This document shows positions 8,627-17,706 of a DNA stretch of 64,000 nt, piece by piece. Origin of the DNA: Limisphaerales bacterium (lineage in GTDB: Bacteria > Verrucomicrobiota > Verrucomicrobiia > Limisphaerales > AAA164-E04). The first letter of the stretch is position 1, and every line of letters starts with the position of its first letter. A program made the position numbers and the translations under genes. Where the stretch lies: the NCBI GenBank assembly GCA_024761205.1, contig JAMASS010000013.1:1-64000 (forward strand), read 5' to 3'. The notes beneath the pieces are model-generated. The model was not told the origin of the DNA, made no database searches, and saw only the letters and a list, made by a program, of their open reading frames with translations.

Positions 8627-8654
8627 GGAGTGCGGTGATTCTTCACCGCACTCC
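8627..8654. repeat. Perfect palindromic hairpin, REP-like
   Basis: A 12-bp perfect inverted repeat (GGAGTGCGGTGA and its complement) with a four-base loop lies in the divergent gap between the sulfatase remnant and the oxidoreductase gene. There is no T run, so it is not a standard terminator. A similar but degraded block (GGTGAAGAACC, then TCGCACTCC) is seen at about 15203-15223, which suggests a dispersed palindromic element. Confidence 0.7.
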
Positions 8655-8734
8655 CCCTGTTCATCTGAATCACACCTCATCCGAGGTGATTTCGTTGATT
8701 CTTATCGAGTAAGTCTGCCAAAGTAGCCGCATCC

Positions 8735-9730
8735 ATGAGAGCACTCTCACTACGCGCCATTAAATCGGACGCCCTTTTAGAGGAAGTTGAACAACCTGTG
8801 GCAGGGGTCGATGAGGTTGTGGTCAAGCTCCAAGCGGCGTCACTGAATCGTCGCGATTACTGGATCACTCAAGGGCTCTATCCCGGCATCGTGACGCCGC
8901 TGATTCTCGGCTCCGATGGTTCGGGCTCAGTTCACGCCGTCGGAGAAAACGTTTCAGACTGGGCTCCCGGCGACGAGGTCGTGATCTACCCGTCGGCCCA
9001 ATGGGGCGAGAATGAAGCCGTACAAGACAGCGAATTCACCGTGCTGGGCATGCCGGAAAATGGGACCTTTGCAGAGTTCGTCAAAGTTCGCTCCTCGCAA
9101 CTCTTCCGCAAACCTGCCTATCTTGATTGGGTGGAGACCGCCGCGATCCCGGTGGCCGGACTGACCGCCTACCGAGCTCTCGTGGTTCAAGGGCAACTGA
9201 AGCCCGGCCGACGCGTCTTGATCACCGGCATCGGAGGTGGGGTTGCCGTCTTCGCGTTGCAATTCACCCTGGCGACCGGATCGGAAGCCATCGTCACTTC
9301 TTCGTCGACTGAAAAAATCGAGCGAGCTCTCAATCTGGGTGCCAAAGCTGGACTGCAGTACACCGAGGCCAACTGGGGCAAGCGTCTTCTAAAAGAACAT
9401 GGCCCTTGTGATTTGATCATTGATGGTGCTGGCGGCCCTGGCTACGGAGACCTAGTGAACTTGCTGAAACCAGGGGGAAGACTTATCAGCTATGGCTCGA
9501 CCGCTGGTCGGTCAGAGAAACTCGATCTCTTCAAAATATTCTGGCGCCAGCTCCATCTGATTGGTTCAACGCTGGGTTCACCGGCGGATTTCGAAGCCCT
9601 GTTGGGGTTCATGGAAAAGCACCAAATCAAGCCGGTCATCGACCAGCAAGTTCCCTTAGCAGAAGGACCCAAAGCCATCGCCGACATGCGGGATGCCGCC
9701 CAGTTCGGCAAAGTGACACTGGAGATATAG
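8735..9730 (+). CDS. Zinc-type alcohol dehydrogenase-like / quinone oxidoreductase (MDR family)
   Basis: The 331-residue product matches the medium-chain dehydrogenase/reductase fold. A GroES-like N-domain (about 10-115) contains 'LNRRDYWITQGLYPG' and 'LGSDGSGSVHAVG'. A Rossmann domain follows, with a glycine-rich loop in 'LITGIGGGVAVFALQ' (about residues 158-175). The structural-zinc cysteines of true alcohol dehydrogenases are absent, so an NAD(P)H-dependent quinone or enone reductase is more likely than an alcohol dehydrogenase. It is a single gene, convergent with the VOC gene and separated from it by a strong hairpin. The ATG start follows a short leader. The exact substrate cannot be read from the sequence. 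Confidence 0.85.
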   Translation: MRALSLRAIKSDALLEEVEQPVAGVDEVVVKLQAASLNRRDYWITQGLYPGIVTPLILGSDGSGSVHAVGENVSDWAPGDEVVIYPSAQWGENEAVQDSEFTVLGMPENGTFAEFVKVRSSQLFRKPAYLDWVETAAIPVAGLTAYRALVVQGQLKPGRRVLITGIGGGVAVFALQFTLATGSEAIVTSSSTEKIERALNLGAKAGLQYTEANWGKRLLKEHGPCDLIIDGAGGPGYGDLVNLLKPGGRLISYGSTAGRSEKLDLFKIFWRQLHLIGSTLGSPADFEALLGFMEKHQIKPVIDQQVPLAEGPKAIADMRDAAQFGKVTLEI

Positions 9731-9743
9731 CTTCTCCCCTAAG

Positions 9744-9772
9744 ATCAGACCGATCCATCGAATCGGTCTGAT
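9744..9772. terminator. Bidirectional terminator-like hairpin between convergent genes
   Basis: An 11-bp perfect inverted repeat (ATCAGACCGAT / ATCGGTCTGAT) with a seven-base loop sits between the convergent stops at 9730 and 9784. T runs on either side are poor, so the termination role is inferred from position. Confidence 0.7.
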
Positions 9773-9783
9773 TCAAAGCCTCT

Positions 9784-10188
9784 CTACTGAGCTGGCGGTT
9801 GCAGTGGCTGCCAAAGGCCAATGATGTTATCCTCGCTATCTTTGACCTGAGCGTAGATCCCCTTATTGGGAACCTCAACCGGTCCAGAGATTTTCGAGCC
9901 GCCAGCGCCCTCAATGTCAGCAATTCGCTGCTTGCAAGACTCAACTTCAATGACTACGACCGGTGAGTTGCTCATCTTTCCCGGGTCATCAGAACGCACA
10001 TACATTCCCCCGTTAATGCCTCCGGCCTTGGTCGGACACTCTTTTTCATCAACTGGCGTAGTGATTGCAAATGAGTAGGGCATCTCTCCAGGGACGTCAT
10101 TGATCTGCCAACCGAAGACATTCTTGTAAAATGTCGCTGCTCGCTCCTTATCGGAATAAGGGATTTGAAAATGACATACGCGATCCAT
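9784..10188 (-). CDS. VOC (glyoxalase/bleomycin-resistance fold) family protein
   Basis: From the ATG at 10188 the product is 134 residues, the usual length of a single VOC domain. It opens with 'VCHFQIPYSDKERAATFYKN', the beta-alpha start of the fold, followed by 'FGWQ', and closes with 'YAQVKDSEDNIIGLWQP', which carries the C-terminal acidic metal-ligand region. Members bind a metal and act as lyases, dioxygenases or resistance proteins; this subfamily of PhnB-like 'FGW' proteins is usually uncharacterised. It lies 22 bases downstream of the double DUF1080 gene and may be cotranscribed with it. Confidence 0.85.
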   Translation of the reverse strand: MDRVCHFQIPYSDKERAATFYKNVFGWQINDVPGEMPYSFAITTPVDEKECPTKAGGINGGMYVRSDDPGKMSNSPVVVIEVESCKQRIADIEGAGGSKISGPVEVPNKGIYAQVKDSEDNIIGLWQPLQPPAQ

Positions 10189-10210
10189 GATGTTCTTTCT
10201 TTTTCGGGTT

Positions 10211-11578
10211 TTAGTCCAACCTCTTAATACGGAGATTGCGATAGGCCACTTCGTCGCCGTGATCCTGCAACAGAATGCGGCCTCGGTGTAGTTTTCCGAA
10301 GCCTTCCACTTTCTTAAACTTGCTTTTGGCAACCGCCGCCATGACCTCAGGACTGCCCAACCTATAGCTCAAGACCATCACGCCATTGAGCCAATGTTCG
10401 ACTTGATCGCCCTCCACGAGAATCCTTGAGGCGTTGAATTCGCCCACGGGCTTCACCACGCGATTCTTGGCGGGAAAACAATCATAGAACGCAGCCGATT
10501 GCCACTTGGGACCACGCAGGGCGTCTAAGTGTTTGCCATCGTCAATGATTTGATATTCATGTCCGATCTTTTTGCGGCGTTCCTCCTCCAAAATGAAATA
10601 TTTCACACCGCTGTTGGCGCCCGGTGCCACCTTCCATTCAAATCGAAAATCAAATTCCTGGTAATTACCCTTCGTGACAATATCTCCTCCTCCGCCCCGT
10701 TTTAGATGTTTGATGGTGCCTTCTTCGACCACCCAACCTTTTTCAGGAAAGCCCTCCTTCAAAAAACCGCGCCAGCGATTGGTATTCTCTCCGTTGAATA
10801 GGTTACGCCAACCGGCTTCACGCTGAGCCTTGGACACGCGATTATCTCTCCGGGCGGGTGCAGGGATCGCTCGGGGTGCCAATTCCCGCACCTCGATGTT
10901 TCGGAACCAGACACCGTCATGATGATGCTGGAAACAAATGTGACCAGATGCCTCTTGCGCAAAGCGTGGCTTGTCTGAGAACTTGCTTTTCGCGATCAGC
11001 TGCCTCACCGCGTAGCTCCCCAACTCGAGAGCGACCACCTTCTTCCCATTCAACCAATGCTCAACCCAATTGCCGTTGACGACAATCCGCGACTTATTGT
11101 ACTGCCCAACCGGCTTCAGTTCTTTGCCCTCAGCGCTCACCAAAGCGTAAAACGAACCCGCGGAGGTCAACGGGTTTTTCCCATCGTGATGTTTCAAATC
11201 ATCAAGCACCTGGTACTCCGGCCCCGTATGCCAAGATTGATCGAACGCCTCGCTCACTCGATACATGACGCCGCTGTTCGCACCGGGCGTCACTTTCCAT
11301 TCAAACACCAGTTCGAAATTATCATACTCTTTCTTGGTGATAATATCGACCTCATCACCTCCCTTCATCGTCCTTAACTGGCCCGACTCTACTTTCCAAC
11401 CGCTCGATGGAAATGAGTCGCCCTTAAAGGCACGAAATTTCTCGACTGACGAGCCGCCGAACAGCACCTCCCATTCAGACCCTCCTTGATCATCAGCCCG
11501 AAGGCTCGTCCAATTTCCTGCCGCTATACTGAACGCGAGCAGCACACTCAACGCACCCATGCATCGCTTAATCTTCAT
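10211..11578 (-). CDS. Exported double 3-keto-disaccharide hydrolase (DUF1080) protein
   Basis: Starting at ATG 11578 the 455-residue product has a signal peptide (MKIKRCMGALSVLLAFSI, cleaved near LRADD). Two copies of the DUF1080 domain follow, about residues 38-225 and 245-450. Each copy shows the typical sequence: W-x-x-L-F-(N/G)-G, 'F-E-W-K-V-(T/A)-P-G-A-N-S-G-V', 'G-x-E-Y-Q-(V/I)-(L/I)-D-D', 'V-E-H-W-L-N-G', and a C-terminal I-x-x-Q-x-H. DUF1080 proteins have a concanavalin-like fold and some are 3-keto-glycoside hydrolases. Tandem copies in one chain suggest duplicated activity or carbohydrate binding. Longer in-frame starts upstream to 11899 lack a signal and overlap the divergent MoxR gene, so they were not chosen. 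Confidence 0.85.
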   Translation of the reverse strand: MKIKRCMGALSVLLAFSIAAGNWTSLRADDQGGSEWEVLFGGSSVEKFRAFKGDSFPSSGWKVESGQLRTMKGGDEVDIITKKEYDNFELVFEWKVTPGANSGVMYRVSEAFDQSWHTGPEYQVLDDLKHHDGKNPLTSAGSFYALVSAEGKELKPVGQYNKSRIVVNGNWVEHWLNGKKVVALELGSYAVRQLIAKSKFSDKPRFAQEASGHICFQHHHDGVWFRNIEVRELAPRAIPAPARRDNRVSKAQREAGWRNLFNGENTNRWRGFLKEGFPEKGWVVEEGTIKHLKRGGGGDIVTKGNYQEFDFRFEWKVAPGANSGVKYFILEEERRKKIGHEYQIIDDGKHLDALRGPKWQSAAFYDCFPAKNRVVKPVGEFNASRILVEGDQVEHWLNGVMVLSYRLGSPEVMAAVAKSKFKKVEGFGKLHRGRILLQDHGDEVAYRNLRIKRLD

Positions 11579-11720
11579 ATCATCTGGTTCTCGATCCTGT
11601 AAGTTGTCTATTAAATTCAATCGCACTCCACTTGGCCAAGCAAATTCCTCGACCAAAATTGCCTGCCACCGGAACATCAATTTAAACCGAATTAACAAAA
11701 CAGAATAAAAGCCCCGTGTC

Positions 11721-12857
11721 ATGCCCAAAAGCACCTGCCAGAACTGCGGCCAACACATCGAATTTCCCGACGAGCTGAACAGAACGGAGGCCGCCTGCCC
11801 GCACTGCGAAATCGAGACCCTTTTGAGCGTCAGCACAGTCCCCACGATTCGCATTCCCAAGCCAAAAGCGGCCGCCCCAGAACAGCGGGAATCAGGCACT
11901 GATTCGCCGGTTTTGCCGGTCGCGAATCAAATCATCCAAAACGTGGAACATGTCATTGTGGGGAAACATCAGGAGATTGCCCTCACTCTGACAGCCTACC
12001 TCGCCGATGGACATGTCTTGTTGGAGGATGTTCCAGGGGTTGCCAAGACCATGCTAGTTCGGACCTTGGCCCAAAGCCTTGGTTGCTCATTCAAAAGAAT
12101 CCAATGCACGCCGGATACCCTCCCTAATGACATTACCGGAACGTCGATCTTCAATCCCAAGACAACTGATTTCGAGTTCCGTCCGGGACCGCTCTTCGCG
12201 CAAATCGTGTTGGCGGACGAAATCAACCGTGCGACACCTCGCACTCAATCGGCACTGCTGGAAGCCATGGCCGAACGAAAAGTCACGGCCGACGGCACCA
12301 ACTACGATCTCACCCCACCATTCATTCTCATCGCCACCCAGAATCCGGTCGATCATGAGGGCACCTTCCCATTGCCAGAGGCCCAAATCGATCGTTTTCT
12401 CATTCGGTTGAGCCTGGGATATCCAAATGCCACGCAAGAGGTCGCCATGCTGGAGCGTCTCCAACTGGAACATCCCATCAATCAGATTCAACCGGTTGTC
12501 CAAACCGATCAAATTCTCAAGTGCCAACAGGCCGTCCGCCAGATTCAGGTTGATTCCAAGATAGCCGAGTACGTTGTGGGCTTGATGCAAGCCTCCCGCG
12601 AACATCACGACCTGAGTCTGGGAGGGAGTCCTCGTGCATCCATCGCGTTGATGCGTAGTGCCCAAGCATATGCCGCGATCCATGGATATGACTTCGTGAT
12701 GCCGGACGACATCAAACTCCTTGCTCCGTTTGTGATCGAGCACCGGCTGATTCTCAAGCCAGAAAGCCGATTGCGAAAGCGAACCGTCCAAAACGTCATC
12801 GACGATCTTCTTCGCTCAGTTTCCGTGCCGACACTGCCTCGGGGCAGCTACCGGTGA
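11721..12857 (+). CDS. MoxR-family AAA+ ATPase with N-terminal zinc ribbon
   Basis: The 378-residue product has a short zinc-ribbon head (C-x-x-C at residues 5-8 in 'CQNCGQ' and C-x-x-C in 'CPHCE', about residue 32). A MoxR-type AAA+ domain follows: Walker A region 'LLEDVPGVAKTMLVR' (about residue 95-110), Walker B 'VLADEINRATPRTQSALLEAM', sensor 'IATQNPVDHEGTFPLPEAQ', and the C-terminal lid. MoxR ATPases act as chaperones for metal or cofactor insertion and pair with DUF58 proteins. The next gene is a DUF58 gene whose start overlaps this stop (GTGATGA). The zinc ribbon is an unusual extra and may bind partner proteins. Confidence 0.9.
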   Translation: MPKSTCQNCGQHIEFPDELNRTEAACPHCEIETLLSVSTVPTIRIPKPKAAAPEQRESGTDSPVLPVANQIIQNVEHVIVGKHQEIALTLTAYLADGHVLLEDVPGVAKTMLVRTLAQSLGCSFKRIQCTPDTLPNDITGTSIFNPKTTDFEFRPGPLFAQIVLADEINRATPRTQSALLEAMAERKVTADGTNYDLTPPFILIATQNPVDHEGTFPLPEAQIDRFLIRLSLGYPNATQEVAMLERLQLEHPINQIQPVVQTDQILKCQQAVRQIQVDSKIAEYVVGLMQASREHHDLSLGGSPRASIALMRSAQAYAAIHGYDFVMPDDIKLLAPFVIEHRLILKPESRLRKRTVQNVIDDLLRSVSVPTLPRGSYR

Positions 12858-14186
12858 TGAAGGGGACTATTCTCACGATCCTGACCCTTGTCATGGGGGT
12901 GGTTTTGCAGCTGGGCTACCTAGTCTACACGATGTACGTTCTGTTGGGAATTATGCTGCTCAGCCGATTCTTCACCCAACAGTGGGCTGATGGCCTGGTG
13001 GCCTCTCGATCCTATCTCCCGGAGTCCGCCGACATCGGAGAACAACAAAAGATCTCAGTGACCATCACCGACAAGAGCGCGCTCAAGATTCCGTGGTTGA
13101 TTTTTGAGGAATCGCTTCCTCGATCCGCAATGGCACAGACGCCACCAAAGATTAAAACCAAGGGAAACCCGCTCGGGATCACCAAACTCGGTCCTCAGGA
13201 ATCCCGAGAGGTGGCATACACTGTCACGTTTAATCAGCGTGGTTACTATCAATTTGGCCCGCTACTGCTGGAAACCGGTGACCTCTTCGGCCTCCATCGT
13301 CGATTTCGCATTGTGACCGAACCACAATTCGTTCTCATCCCGCCCGCCCAAAGTGGTCCCGTTGCGCGGTTACCAGACCACCTCTCGGCGACCCATTGGC
13401 GAGATTCGGATCGCCCATCGTCTCTTTGAAGATCCAACCCGAATCACTGCGGCTCGCCCCTACCAGCCCGGAGATACTCTCAATCAGATACACTGGCAGG
13501 CCACGGCCAGAACGGGAGAGATGCACGGCCGCATTTACGAAAACTCTTGTGTCGACGGTGCCACCTTCTTGCTCGACTTCCATGAAAACGCCTTCGCCGG
13601 ATCAGGAGCACACGTCTCGGCCGAGCTCGCGATCACCACCGTCGCCTCCCTGGCCAACGCCCTGTTTGAAGACGGCCAACAAGTCGGACTGGTCACGAAC
13701 GGCCGCGATGCCTCCGAAAGGATCAAATACGAGGGATGGATCGGGGAATTCACCACTCGCGAGGATGCCTATCTGAAGACCAAGCAGCTTCAGCCCAATG
13801 ATCGACTCCGCCCCTTGGCAGTTCAAACCCGCAAGGGAGCCGATCAGATCACCAGAATCCTCAAGACACTTGGCCGGCTGGAATCCACCGACGGCCTAAG
13901 TTTTCCAGAGCTCATAGATGAGTCCATTAGTTGGCTACCGCGCGATGCGAGTGTCATTCCTGTTTTACGAGACGCATCACCGGAAGCAGCGCTTGCTATC
14001 AGCATCCTGCGCCAACGAGGTTTTGCGGTGACCATTGTCTTGATCCAGTTTGACGAAGGCTACAATCCGGATTGGGCCAAAGCACCCACTTGGGCGGAGC
14101 CGCTCATCAGCGAGGGTTTGAATTTCATCACCATCGCCAATGAAGATCAACTGGCGGATCTCTCGACCTTGGCTTTGACGCACTAA
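12854..14186 (+). pseudogene. DUF58 protein gene interrupted by a frameshift
   Basis: The first frame (to 13429) gives two membrane segments (about residues 3-35) and the beta-rich N-terminal domain, up to 'FVLIPP'. The second frame picks up the homology at about 13345 with 'KVVPLRGYQTTSRRPIGEIR' and 'HRLFEDPTRI', which carries the DUF58 signature (R-x-Y-x-P-G-D, I-H-W-x-A-T-A-R). It runs to 14186. The change occurs within the repeat CCCGCCCGCCC at about 13340-13350, a likely slippage site, so a single-base indel or a sequencing error is the simplest explanation. DUF58 proteins partner MoxR ATPases. If the frame is intact in reality, the product would be about 440 residues. Confidence 0.8.
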
Positions 14187-14321
14187 TGGAGTTCCAACGA
14201 TTCCACGCACCTGCAACAGTCCGAGCCTGCTCGCAAAACTTGTCGAAGGAAGAATTGAATACTGATAAGGTCCCGGTTGCACAGCTCCCTGATTCAGGAT
14301 GACCGTCCGCAGCAAAACACG

Positions 14322-15179
14322 ATGAAACTTTGTCGCTTCAAAGCGTCTGACGATACGATCAGAATTGGATTGATCGATGAGTCCGAACAAGTCACCGATC
14401 TGACACCAGCCAACATCACCCGGCTCAACCAGGTGCTCAGACGCACAGTGCCCATCGATTTTCTCAACAGTCTTGACAAAAGTGCCCTCCCCTCTATCGA
14501 TTCGGTCGCCACGACCCTCCTGGCGCCAGTAGACCAACAAGAAGTCTGGGCCGCCGGCGTCACTTATTTCCGCAGCAAAACGGCCCGCATGGAGGAATCG
14601 AATTTCAGCGCCACGGCATATGACAAAGTCTATGATGCACCGCGTCCCGAGATTTTTTTCAAGTCACTGCCGGAGAAGGTGGTGGACCCTGGCGCGCTCG
14701 TCGGCATTCGCGGGGACGCCACTTGGAATGTCCCTGAGCCCGAGCTGGCGCTTGTGATCAATTCTAACGGAGCAATCGTGGGATTCACCATCGGAAACGA
14801 TATGAGTGCGCGTGACATTGAAGGGGAAAACCTGCTCTATCTTCCTCAAGCTAAGGTCTACGACAAATCCTGTGCCATCGGCCCCTGCATCATCCTCGGG
14901 CCTTCAGAGGCGGAAGTACGTGAGTGGGAGATCGGCATCAATATTCAGCGAGGGAAGATGTCCGTTTTCTCGGGGTCCACCACCATCAACCGGATTAAAC
15001 GACAGTTTGCCGAGCTTGCAGATTACCTCTGCCGCAGTCAATCGTTTCCTAACGGCGCCATCTTACTGACGGGAACCGGTATTGTACCCGATGATAACTT
15101 CACACTTCAACCGGACGATATCATCGCCATTAATATCTCGGGAATCGGCACCCTTGAAAATGCGGTTGCACTCGTCTAA
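14322..15179 (+). CDS. Fumarylacetoacetate hydrolase (FAH) family protein
   Basis: Starting at ATG 14322 the product is 285 residues. The FAH catalytic domain covers about residues 80-280. It includes 'EIFFKSLPEKVVDPG', the metal-binding 'EPELALVINSNG' (E-x-E), 'GFTIGNDMSARDIEGENLLYLPQ' shared by this family, 'GPCIILG' and the C-terminal 'DDIIAINISGIGTLENAV'. Members cleave or decarboxylate 2-oxo acids such as 2-keto-3-deoxy sugars acids; the F-x-x-x-x-x-Y-L-P-Q variant is common in the 2-keto-3-deoxy-xylonate/arabinonate dehydratase-like group. The exact substrate is uncertain. An in-frame upstream start at 14277 is less likely because the N-terminus MKLCRF matches the family start. Confidence 0.85.
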   Translation: MKLCRFKASDDTIRIGLIDESEQVTDLTPANITRLNQVLRRTVPIDFLNSLDKSALPSIDSVATTLLAPVDQQEVWAAGVTYFRSKTARMEESNFSATAYDKVYDAPRPEIFFKSLPEKVVDPGALVGIRGDATWNVPEPELALVINSNGAIVGFTIGNDMSARDIEGENLLYLPQAKVYDKSCAIGPCIILGPSEAEVREWEIGINIQRGKMSVFSGSTTINRIKRQFAELADYLCRSQSFPNGAILLTGTGIVPDDNFTLQPDDIIAINISGIGTLENAVALV

Positions 15180-15419
15180 GCGGCAGGGCTGAGGGGGAAA
15201 ACGGTGAAGAACCATCGCACTCCCAACCATCACCAAGGTTTCAGCTGACTCGACTAGGAGGTATCACCTTAGCAGGACGCAACGCAATGCCAAAATCCCA
15301 CTTCTCCTTTGACAGAAGGAATGGCGGTTTGGCAAGGTTCGCCGTGGTTTTTGACCAGCCACACCCAGACTCTGTATCCTTTGCTGCAAATATAGAAAAT
15401 ACTAGACCGAACTATACTC

Positions 15420-16691
15420 ATGTCTTTACTTGAAGGGAACCTCTTGGTCGCCCAATCGGGTGGTCCGACGGCTGTCATTAACGCCAGCGTAGCGGGCGTG
15501 ATTCAGGAAGCCGGCAAACATACTCAAATCGGTGAGATCTACGCGGGCAGAAACGGCATCCTCGGCATTCTCGACGAAGATCTTTTCGACCTCAATGAAG
15601 AGATGGCTAGGTCAATAGAGGCCCTGAAACACACCCCTGCCGCAGCCTTGGGCACCTGTCGCTACAAGATCAACTTCAAGCAGGCTCCCGAACAGGCCGC
15701 CAAAGATATGGGCCGCCTCTTCGAGGTTTTCCAAGCACACGATATTCGCTTTTTCTTCTACGCTGGCGGGAATGATTCACAGGATACCTCCCACAAGATC
15801 CACGAAGAAGCCGTCCGCCGCGGATACGAAATGAGAGTCATCGGCGTTCCCAAGACGATCGACAACGATCTCCCGCACACCGATCACACTCCCGGTTACG
15901 GCTCCGTGATCAAGTATAACGCGGTATCAACCATGGAAGTCGGCGCCGATGTCGGCAGCATGGCCACAGATGATGGTGCTTGCTGTGTTCTCGAGGTAAT
16001 GGGGCGTTCCGCCGGTTGGATTGCGGCTGGAACCGTCCTGGCAAAGCGCGCGCCCAGTGACCCGCCGCATATCATTCTATTTCCGGAAATCCCCTTTCAA
16101 GAGGACGCCTTTCTCGATCGAGTGAAGCAGGTGGTCGCCGAAAACAAATACTGCATTATTGTGGTCGGGGAAGGACTTAAAAACGAATCCGGTGAAGAGA
16201 TTGCCGCGGACAAAGGGCGGCTTGACGCCTTCGGCCACCCCGTCCTATCCGGGGCCGCGCATCGACTGGCAGAGATCATTCAAGGACGGATCAATCTCAA
16301 GACCCGCACCGTGAAGTTTGGCTACGCCCAGCGGGCAGCCGCGCACTACGCTAGCACCACGGACATGGACGAGGCGGTCGCTTGCGGCAACGCCGCTGTC
16401 CGAGCGGCGATCGAGGGTAAAAGCGGCTACATGGTAAAAATCGTCCGCACCGGCAATGTCCCCTACACCTGGAAGACCGATCTTCACCCACTTGCGGAGA
16501 TCGCAAACGTGGAACACTTCATTCCGAGGGACTGGATCGAAGAAGACGGCTTCCTACCAAACCAAAAATTCATCGAATACGCTCGACCGCTCATTAAAGG
16601 GGACAACCCCGTTCCCACGCTGGGCGGTCTCCCCAACTTCGTTCAACTGAAAAAAGTTCCCGTCGAAAAGAAATTACCGACTCGTCAGTAG
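15420..16691 (+). CDS. 6-phosphofructokinase, pyrophosphate-dependent type
   Basis: The 423-residue product is a phosphofructokinase: 'LLVAQSGGPTAVINAS' at the N-terminus, 'YAGGNDSQDT' at about residues 114-123, 'VPKTIDNDLPHTDHTPGYGS' at about 142-160, and 'VMGRSAGWIAAG' (the M-G-R substrate motif). In ATP enzymes the first motif is GGDGS. An Asp at the second variable position, as in GGDDS, marks PPi-dependent enzymes, and here it is GGNDS. The lysine of PKTIDND also fits PPi use. I therefore expect diphosphate:fructose-6-phosphate phosphotransferase activity, a reversible glycolytic step. The Asn in place of the first Asp is unusual. A single gene with ATG start; weak ribosome binding site. 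Confidence 0.85.
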   Translation: MSLLEGNLLVAQSGGPTAVINASVAGVIQEAGKHTQIGEIYAGRNGILGILDEDLFDLNEEMARSIEALKHTPAAALGTCRYKINFKQAPEQAAKDMGRLFEVFQAHDIRFFFYAGGNDSQDTSHKIHEEAVRRGYEMRVIGVPKTIDNDLPHTDHTPGYGSVIKYNAVSTMEVGADVGSMATDDGACCVLEVMGRSAGWIAAGTVLAKRAPSDPPHIILFPEIPFQEDAFLDRVKQVVAENKYCIIVVGEGLKNESGEEIAADKGRLDAFGHPVLSGAAHRLAEIIQGRINLKTRTVKFGYAQRAAAHYASTTDMDEAVACGNAAVRAAIEGKSGYMVKIVRTGNVPYTWKTDLHPLAEIANVEHFIPRDWIEEDGFLPNQKFIEYARPLIKGDNPVPTLGGLPNFVQLKKVPVEKKLPTRQ

Positions 16692-16697
16692 TTGTCT

Positions 16698-17501
16698 CTA
16701 GAAAGCCATAAACAGAAGCATCACTAGGCTGAGGCCAATGCGATACCAACCGAAGACAACAAAGGTGTGAGTTTGCACGTAGGCCAACAACCACTTCACT
16801 ACGGCAAAAGACACGACCGCCGACACTAAAAAGCCCAGAGCCAACAAACCCCAGTCTTCCTGAGCCCCTCCGTTTGCCTTGTCGGCAAGCTCCTTCAATA
16901 TCTTGTAACCACCGGCTGCCAGCATGGTTGGCACCCCCACGAGGAACGAAAACTCAGTAGCTGCCGGACGGCTTAAGCCGAGGACTAGGGCCATGAGGAT
17001 CGTGGTGCCGGATCGAGAAGCACCGGGAAAAACGGCTGCAACAAGCTGCCCGATTCCGACCAAGATCGCGATCTTCCAGGTAATTTCACTAGATGTCGGC
17101 TGAGATCCCACGCTGCGTTCAACCAACAAGAACAGAATCCCTCCAACGAGAAGGGCGCCAACGATTGGTCCAGCCGTGTCCGGCAAAGTAAATCCATTCT
17201 CTTCAAGGAAAAAGCCGCCAACACCGGTAATGAAAAACGCAAGGCCAACCTTAAGGATGAAGTCCTGTGTTTGCCGTTCCTGCCACGAAAAACAGACCTG
17301 TTTGAGCCGGTCCGGAAACAACGGTAATACCGCCAACACCGCCCCGGACTGAATTACCACATTGAAGAGGTCAGACTGCATCGGCAGCCAGCGGCTAAAG
17401 AGAAGCTGCGTCAAAAGCAGGTGTCCGGTTGAGGAGATTGGCAAAAACTCCGTAATCCCCTCGACAATTCCCAATGTAATGACAGAGAGCCAATCCGGCA
17501 T
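16698..17501 (-). CDS. uppP: Undecaprenyl-diphosphatase
   Basis: The 267-residue membrane protein has about eight hydrophobic segments and the two family signatures: 'GIVEGITEFLPISSTGHLLL' at residues 11-30 and 'VFPGASRSGTTIL' at about 160-172. UppP removes a phosphate from undecaprenyl pyrophosphate at the membrane so the lipid carrier can be reused in peptidoglycan and polysaccharide synthesis. Length is normal for the family. It is convergent with the phosphofructokinase gene, with only six bases between the two stops. Confidence 0.95.
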   Translation of the reverse strand: MPDWLSVITLGIVEGITEFLPISSTGHLLLTQLLFSRWLPMQSDLFNVVIQSGAVLAVLPLFPDRLKQVCFSWQERQTQDFILKVGLAFFITGVGGFFLEENGFTLPDTAGPIVGALLVGGILFLLVERSVGSQPTSSEITWKIAILVGIGQLVAAVFPGASRSGTTILMALVLGLSRPAATEFSFLVGVPTMLAAGGYKILKELADKANGGAQEDWGLLALGFLVSAVVSFAVVKWLLAYVQTHTFVVFGWYRIGLSLVMLLFMAF

Positions 17502-17706
17502 GCCGTCCTTAGACGGGAATTAGGTCCGTTTGACAAGCGCTAATTCAGTTTCCCACAACAACATCAATCTCTGGTCGCCAAGACGGAGTTTGACGGCTGA
17601 CTCGAACCCGCCACAGAATGAGCACACCCATGAAGCTTGATCGGCTTCCAAGTTTCAGACTCACTTTTTCCGAACCAGATGCGCTTTGGCATCTGTCCCC
17701 CCGAAC

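Noticed and set aside
9744..9772. Riboswitch or attenuator
   Set aside because: A simple palindrome between two convergent stops; a terminator is enough to explain it.
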